Assembly (NCBI GenBank): GCA_934636325.1 | Contig: CAKUAK010000126.1 | Location: 1 to 16,762, forward strand | Direction of reading: 5' to 3' | DNA: 16,762 nt | DNA from: an uncultured Eubacteriales bacterium | GTDB taxonomy: Bacteria > Bacillota > Clostridia > Oscillospirales > Butyricicoccaceae | In this document: positions 13,421-16,762 of the stretch, piece by piece | Layout of the letters: every line of letters starts with the position of its first letter | Position numbering within the stretch: position 1 is the first letter of the stretch | The notes under the pieces: model-generated | Told to the model about the DNA's origin: nothing | Database searches by the model: none | The model's input: only the letters and a program-made list of their open reading frames with translations | Position numbers and translations under genes: made by a program

Positions 13421-13451
13421 AAAAAGTCCGGCGCGATTTTTATCGCGCCGG
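13421..13451 (-). terminator. Terminator of the MarR-DegV-aldolase operon
   Basis: CCGGCGCGAT (13428-13437) and ATCGCGCCGG (13442-13451) form a perfect 10-base-pair GC-rich stem with a 4-base loop. On the minus strand it is followed by ACTTTTT (complement of 13421-13427). It lies between two convergent operons; T-run orientation favours the minus strand. Confidence 0.82.
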
Positions 13452-13478
13452 GCTTGGCGGAAATATTCGGCTTTTGTT

Positions 13479-14513
13479 TTAATACTCGAGTATGTCCTTG
13501 GCGAGGGTCTGCGCATCCTCCAGCCTTGTTGCCCAGCTCGTGCAGAAGCGGACAGCACGGCGGTCATCGCCGACAGCGCCCATATCGGCAAAGGAATATT
13601 TGCTCCTGAAGGCCTCGACCATTTCGTTGGGCAGAATAGGGAATTGCTGGTTGGTGGGAGAATCGCAGAGAAAATCAAGCCCCTTTTTGACGCAGGCATC
13701 CTTGATGATGGCGGCTGCCTCGTTGGCATGGCGGCCCAACTCATAGTAAAGGCCGTCCTCAAAGAGGGTCTCGAACTGGATTCCCAGCAGACGTCCCTTG
13801 GCCAGCAGGCCCCCGCGCTGCTTTATCATATAGGGGAAGTCCTTTTTAAGCTCGTCATTGCAGATGACAAGGGCTTCGCCGAAGAGGGCGCCGACCTTTG
13901 TGCCGCCGATATAGAATACGTCACAGAGCCGGGCGATGTCGGAAAGGGTAAGGTCGGTGCCGGAGGCCGTCAGACCATATCCCATGCGCGCGCCGTCCAT
14001 AAATAGGTAAAGGCCGCGGCGGCGGCAGACCTCTGAAAGCTCGGTCAGCTCCTGTTTTGTGTAAAGGGTACCGATCTCGGTGGGGTGGGAGATATACACC
14101 ATCTTGGGCTGAACTATATGTATCTGCGTCTCGTCGCTGAAGTGGTCGCTGTATGCCTTTTCGACCTGGGCCGCCGTGATCTTGCCGTCGTCGGAGGGCA
14201 GGGCCAGCACCTTGTGCCCCGTGGCCTCGATAGCTCCGCTTTCATGGACGTTTATATGACCCGATACGGCCGACAGGACGCCCTGATAGGGGCGAAGGGC
14301 GGCGGCGATAACGGTCAGGTTGGTCTGGGTCCCGCCGACCAGAAGATATACGTCGGCGTCGGGCTGTCCGCATTCCTTAAGGATAAGGCGTCTGGCGTTC
14401 TCGCAGTGGGGATCGTCGCCGTATCCGGCCGTCTGTTCAAAATTGGTGTCGGTCAGGCGCTGGAGTATGCGGGGATGGGCGCCTTCGCTGTAATCGCAGT
14501 TGAATCTTATCAT
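13479..14513 (-). CDS. ltaE: Low-specificity threonine aldolase-like PLP enzyme
   Basis: A 344-residue fold-type I PLP enzyme of the beta-eliminating lyase/threonine aldolase family, which splits L-threonine or allo-threonine to glycine and acetaldehyde. Seen: the N-terminus FNCDYSEGAHPRILQRL, NFEQTAGYGDDPHCENARRL (24-43), GGTQTNLTVIAAAL (60-73), HINVHESGAIEATGHK (86-101), the PLP-ring Asp in FMDGARMGYG (171-180), and the Schiff-base lysine in YIGGTKVGALFGE (Lys206). The C-terminus has the family's small domain (DDRRAVRFCTSWATRLEDAQ). Start supported by AAGGA 8 bases before ATG 14513. It is the third gene of an operon, 18 bases after degV. Substrate preference among aldolases cannot be read from the sequence; the gene symbol is a family-level choice. 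Confidence 0.87.
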   Translation of the reverse strand: MIRFNCDYSEGAHPRILQRLTDTNFEQTAGYGDDPHCENARRLILKECGQPDADVYLLVGGTQTNLTVIAAALRPYQGVLSAVSGHINVHESGAIEATGHKVLALPSDDGKITAAQVEKAYSDHFSDETQIHIVQPKMVYISHPTEIGTLYTKQELTELSEVCRRRGLYLFMDGARMGYGLTASGTDLTLSDIARLCDVFYIGGTKVGALFGEALVICNDELKKDFPYMIKQRGGLLAKGRLLGIQFETLFEDGLYYELGRHANEAAAIIKDACVKKGLDFLCDSPTNQQFPILPNEMVEAFRSKYSFADMGAVGDDRRAVRFCTSWATRLEDAQTLAKDILEY

Positions 14514-14531
14514 GGTCGTTGTCCTTTCTCT

Positions 14532-15374
14532 TTAATATCCGACGACTATGCCGCCGTCGAAGGCATAAAAGGTGCTCAGCCCGCCGGTGGGCAGGATGCC
14601 GACGTCGGTTATGCCGGGGCATTTTTCAAGGATCTTTTTCTTGAGGTCGAGGGCCAGCTCGGGGCAGTTGCAATGGGAAATGCACAGCGGCTTTTTGGGG
14701 CGGCCGGCAAGGCGCATCTTTTCTTCCTGTGCGCCGATGATGTTGACCAGCTTGTCGATGGCGTTTTTCGTGCCCCTTGCCTTTTCGAAGAGCATGATGC
14801 CGCCGGTGCCGTCGTCGCTCATGATGGGGCGCAGCTGCATGAAAGTGGCCAGCGAACCGGTGATCTTGCCCATCCTTCCGGCCTTTATAAGGGAATCGAG
14901 GCTCTGGAGAACGAAGAAGGTCTTCATATCTCTGACGAACTCTTCTCCCTCCGCAACGATCTGGTCAAAGGTCAGGCCGCGGGAGATCATATCGGCGATC
15001 TCAAGGGTTATGCGGGACTGCCCGGCCGATGCGCTCTGCGAGTTGAATACATGCACACGGCCGCCGCCTTTTTTCATTTCGGCGCCCAGCATGGCGCTCT
15101 GATAAGAGCCGGAAAGCTCGGCCGAAAGGGTGACGACAAAGACGTCGTCCTCTCCGCTCATAGCCTCGGCATATTCGGCGGGTGAGGGGCAGGCCGTCAC
15201 CGGCAGGGCCTTCGAGCCGCGCATCGCGGAGAGCAGCCATATCGTATTGAGCGTGCCGTCGTCGGTGTAGGTTTTGCCGTCGATCGTTATGCGGAGCGGC
15301 ACGTTGATGACCGGAATACCGCCGGGAACACTTTTGGCGTCACAGCAGCTGTCGACAATGATCTTGAATCCCAT
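14532..15374 (-). CDS. DegV family fatty-acid-binding protein
   Basis: A 280-residue DegV/FakB-type protein; the family binds a long-chain fatty acid and, as FakB, presents it to the kinase FakA for phosphorylation. Seen: the N-terminal FKIIVDSCCDAK (3-14), VINVPLRITIDGKTYTDDG (22-40), PVTACPSPAEYAEAM (58-72), VVTLSAELSGSYQSAML (79-95), VHVFNSQSASAGQ, and the domain-2 motif LDSLIKAGRMGK followed by PTGGLSTFYAFDGGIVVGY at the C-terminus. These are the DegV signatures, with SAELSGSYQSA contacting the lipid. AAGGAG lies 9 bases before ATG 15374. It sits 42 bases downstream of a MarR regulator and 18 bases upstream of the aldolase. No FakA gene is in the window. Confidence 0.92.
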   Translation of the reverse strand: MGFKIIVDSCCDAKSVPGGIPVINVPLRITIDGKTYTDDGTLNTIWLLSAMRGSKALPVTACPSPAEYAEAMSGEDDVFVVTLSAELSGSYQSAMLGAEMKKGGGRVHVFNSQSASAGQSRITLEIADMISRGLTFDQIVAEGEEFVRDMKTFFVLQSLDSLIKAGRMGKITGSLATFMQLRPIMSDDGTGGIMLFEKARGTKNAIDKLVNIIGAQEEKMRLAGRPKKPLCISHCNCPELALDLKKKILEKCPGITDVGILPTGGLSTFYAFDGGIVVGY

Positions 15375-15416
15375 TTTTAAGATCTCCTTGTTGTTTGGTA
15401 CCTGGATCTGGTATCG

Positions 15417-15848
15417 TTAGTAGCTGAGCCTGTCATAGATCGTGTTTATCTTGAGCTTGAGCTTGTCGAGCTCGGCAGGGGTCAGGCCCGATATGCACAG
15501 CTCGGCCAGATTATCCATCAGCGCCTGATGGAAGCCATAGGCCACCAGCCCGGAGGGGGTAAGGCGGACGATAACGGCACGCTTGTCGTCGGGGTCGCGC
15601 TGGCGCTTTATGAGGTCTTTTGCCTCCAGCTTGTCGCAGGCGACGGTCAGCGTGGCCTGGGTCACGCCGAGCTTTTTGGCGATGGAGTTCATCTTCTGAC
15701 AGCCGTCGGGCCCTATTTTATTGATGATATGTATTTCCGATATGGAAATATGTATATCGAGGCCGGTCTCAAGAGCCGTCTGCTCGAACTTTGAGAGCCT
15801 CGAAGGAAAATCAAGCAAAAACTCTTTGAGCAATTCGCGGGAATCCAT
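15417..15848 (-). CDS. MarR-family regulator (143 aa), possibly FabT-like
   Basis: An intact MarR dimer-forming repressor. N-terminal helices span 1-48 (MDSRELLKEFLLDFPSRLSK, ISEIHIINKIG), the winged helix-turn-helix 52-80 (MNSIAKKLGVTQATLTVACD, KLEAKDLI), the wing 83-101 (QRDPDDKRAVIVRLTPSG), and a C-terminal dimerisation helix follows. Start: ATG 15848 with GGAG 9 bases upstream; a TTG five codons earlier overlaps that site. It is the first gene of the operon with degV and the aldolase. FabT, a MarR that senses acyl-ACP, is often found near fatty acid genes, and DegV binds fatty acids, so lipid control is a fair inference. The promoter and palindromic AT-rich leader upstream suggest autoregulation. 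Confidence 0.9.
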   Translation of the reverse strand: MDSRELLKEFLLDFPSRLSKFEQTALETGLDIHISISEIHIINKIGPDGCQKMNSIAKKLGVTQATLTVACDKLEAKDLIKRQRDPDDKRAVIVRLTPSGLVAYGFHQALMDNLAELCISGLTPAELDKLKLKINTIYDRLSY

Positions 15849-15869
15849 TGATCCATTCTCCAAACCTTT

Positions 15870-15923
15870 AATAGTCTAAATATTTAATAAAGAAAGTATA
15901 TCATCAGCCGTTAAAATATGCAA
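15870..15923 (-). promoter_or_regulatory. Promoter of the MarR-DegV operon with palindromic candidate operator
   Basis: On the minus strand TTGCAT (complement of 15918-15923), a 17-base spacer and TATACT (complement of 15895-15900). Just downstream, around the start site, is a 10-base palindrome TAAATATTTA (15877-15886) inside the AT-rich stretch 15866-15892. MarR proteins commonly bind such palindromes to block their own promoter; the operator role is inferred. Confidence 0.6.
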
Positions 15924-15973
15924 GAGGCCGGGCTCCATAATTAAAGGCCGGTTTTATTATTCTTCAGGCTGTG

Positions 15974-16002
15974 TTTACAATTCGGCGCCGGATATGTATA
16001 AT
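15974..16002 (+). promoter_or_regulatory. Promoter of prmA
   Basis: TTTACA (15974-15979), a 17-base spacer and a perfect TATAAT (15997-16002). The start codon at 16023 follows with AGGTG (16011-16015) 7 bases before it, giving a very short leader. Confidence 0.75.
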
Positions 16003-16022
16003 CAAAAAAGAGGTGAATTACT

Positions 16023-16762
16023 ATGGATTATATAAAAGTTGTTATAACGGTCAATGACGGCGACGCCGACATACTCTGCGCGACGCTCTCGGATGTGGCC
16101 TCTGGCTTTGAGGTCGACGATCCTTCGGTCATCGACGATTTCGTGAATGATAAGGAAAGCCGCTGGGATTATATCGAAGAGGGGCTTTACGATAACCCCG
16201 ACAGGCTCCCGACCGTGACCTTCTATCTTGACGATTCCGAGGATGGCGCCGCGGCGCTCGAGCGCGTAGGGGGCATTATCGGCGCTGACGGCCGGTATGT
16301 TCTTAAAACAGAGAAGGTACACAGCGGCGACTGGGAAAACAACTGGAAACAGTATTATAAACCCTTCAAGGTCGGCGGACGTCTTTATGTCAGACCCTCG
16401 TGGGAGACGATAGATGACGACGAGGGCAGACATGTCCTCATCATGGATCCCGGTTCGAGCTTCGGCACCGGCTCTCACGCCACGACCGGCCTCTGCATGG
16501 AAGAGATCGACGCCACCGAATGGCAGGGAAAGCATGTGCTCGATATGGGCTGCGGAAGCGGCATACTCGGCTGCTGCGCCATGCTGCTCGGCGGTGAAAG
16601 CCTTGTCTCCTGCGATATCGAAGAGGGGGCTGTAAAGACCGCCGTGCAGAATCTGGTCGATAACGGCATCCCGGCAGATAAATGTATTCCGGTCTGCGGC
16701 GACGTCATTCAGGACGAAGCCGTCCGCCGCATCGTCGAGGAAAATGGGCGCTATGACGTTAT
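16023..16762 (+). CDS. prmA: Ribosomal protein L11 methyltransferase PrmA (partial, cut by window end)
   Basis: PrmA uses S-adenosylmethionine to trimethylate ribosomal protein L11. The first 246 codons are present; the C-terminus lies beyond the window. Residues 1-95 are the divergent N-terminal L11-binding domain (MDYIKVVITVNDGDADILCA). The linker KVHSGDWENNWKQYYKPFKV (98-117) and IMDPGSSFGTGSHATTGLCM (140-159) are family hallmarks. The SAM motif I is VLDMGCGSGILG (172-183), followed by the acidic SCDIEEGAV (196-204). Full-length PrmA is about 300 to 315 residues, so roughly 60 residues are missing here. Divergent from the MarR operon with its own promoter. The usual neighbour dnaJ is not upstream. 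Confidence 0.95.
   Translation, partial: MDYIKVVITVNDGDADILCATLSDVASGFEVDDPSVIDDFVNDKESRWDYIEEGLYDNPDRLPTVTFYLDDSEDGAAALERVGGIIGADGRYVLKTEKVHSGDWENNWKQYYKPFKVGGRLYVRPSWETIDDDEGRHVLIMDPGSSFGTGSHATTGLCMEEIDATEWQGKHVLDMGCGSGILGCCAMLLGGESLVSCDIEEGAVKTAVQNLVDNGIPADKCIPVCGDVIQDEAVRRIVEENGRYDV

Noticed and set aside
14085..15185. Long plus-strand frame antisense to the aldolase and DegV genes
   Set aside because: It spans two well-supported minus-strand genes and shows no protein family features.

Overview
The window looks like chromosomal DNA of a moderately G+C-rich, spore-forming, low-biomass-style Clostridia (Oscillospiraceae/Ruminococcaceae-like). The reasons are a clear SpoIIID, strong Shine-Dalgarno sites and sigma-A-type promoters, tight short operons, and proteins that read like clostridial versions of their families (CobW pair, DegV, YoaP, PrmA). 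The taxonomic placement is inference from gene content, not from a marker gene.

Left end (1-1673): a decayed locus. A minus-strand LysR regulator is broken by a one-base frameshift in a 7-base homopolymer and has lost its native start. Its 5' end is fused at about 896-903 to the C-terminal third of a plus-strand MarR regulator. Downstream lies a MATE efflux gene with a one-base frameshift and a large internal deletion. Together this reads as a former divergent lysR | marR-MATE cluster whose shared promoter region was deleted.

Middle left (1673-3719): an intact unrecognised coiled-coil protein with its own near-consensus promoter, a gene-poor stretch (2382-2719), a small XRE-type regulator (minus), a 66-residue basic protein whose last codons run through a rho-independent terminator, and spoIIID with a candidate sigma-E promoter.

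Middle (3765-5987): a two-gene minus-strand operon of CobW/COG0523 GTPases. The first has the CxCC metal motif and a long His/Asp/Glu/Cys repeat domain. The second is a CobW GTPase fused to a C-terminal domain resembling the YcgQ/TIGR03943 (DUF1980) family. This looks like a metal (probably zinc) handling module. Next (6084-8657) is a minus-strand ABC importer operon, ATPase-permease-lipoprotein, of the NMT1/SsuA/ThiY type.

Right (8774-12105): a minus-strand ABC-F ATPase whose two composite ATP sites look unequal (one intact, one degenerate), translationally coupled to a tiny acidic membrane protein. It is divergent from a plus-strand YfcE phosphodiesterase and MBL-fold hydrolase operon. A consensus promoter followed by a terminator hairpin then precedes a yoaP-like acetyltransferase and a second GNAT (12142-13416).

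Right end (13428-16762): a minus-strand MarR-DegV-threonine aldolase operon with a recognisable promoter, and divergently the start of prmA (ribosomal protein L11 methyltransferase), cut by the window edge. No RNA genes, CRISPR arrays or insertion sequences were seen.
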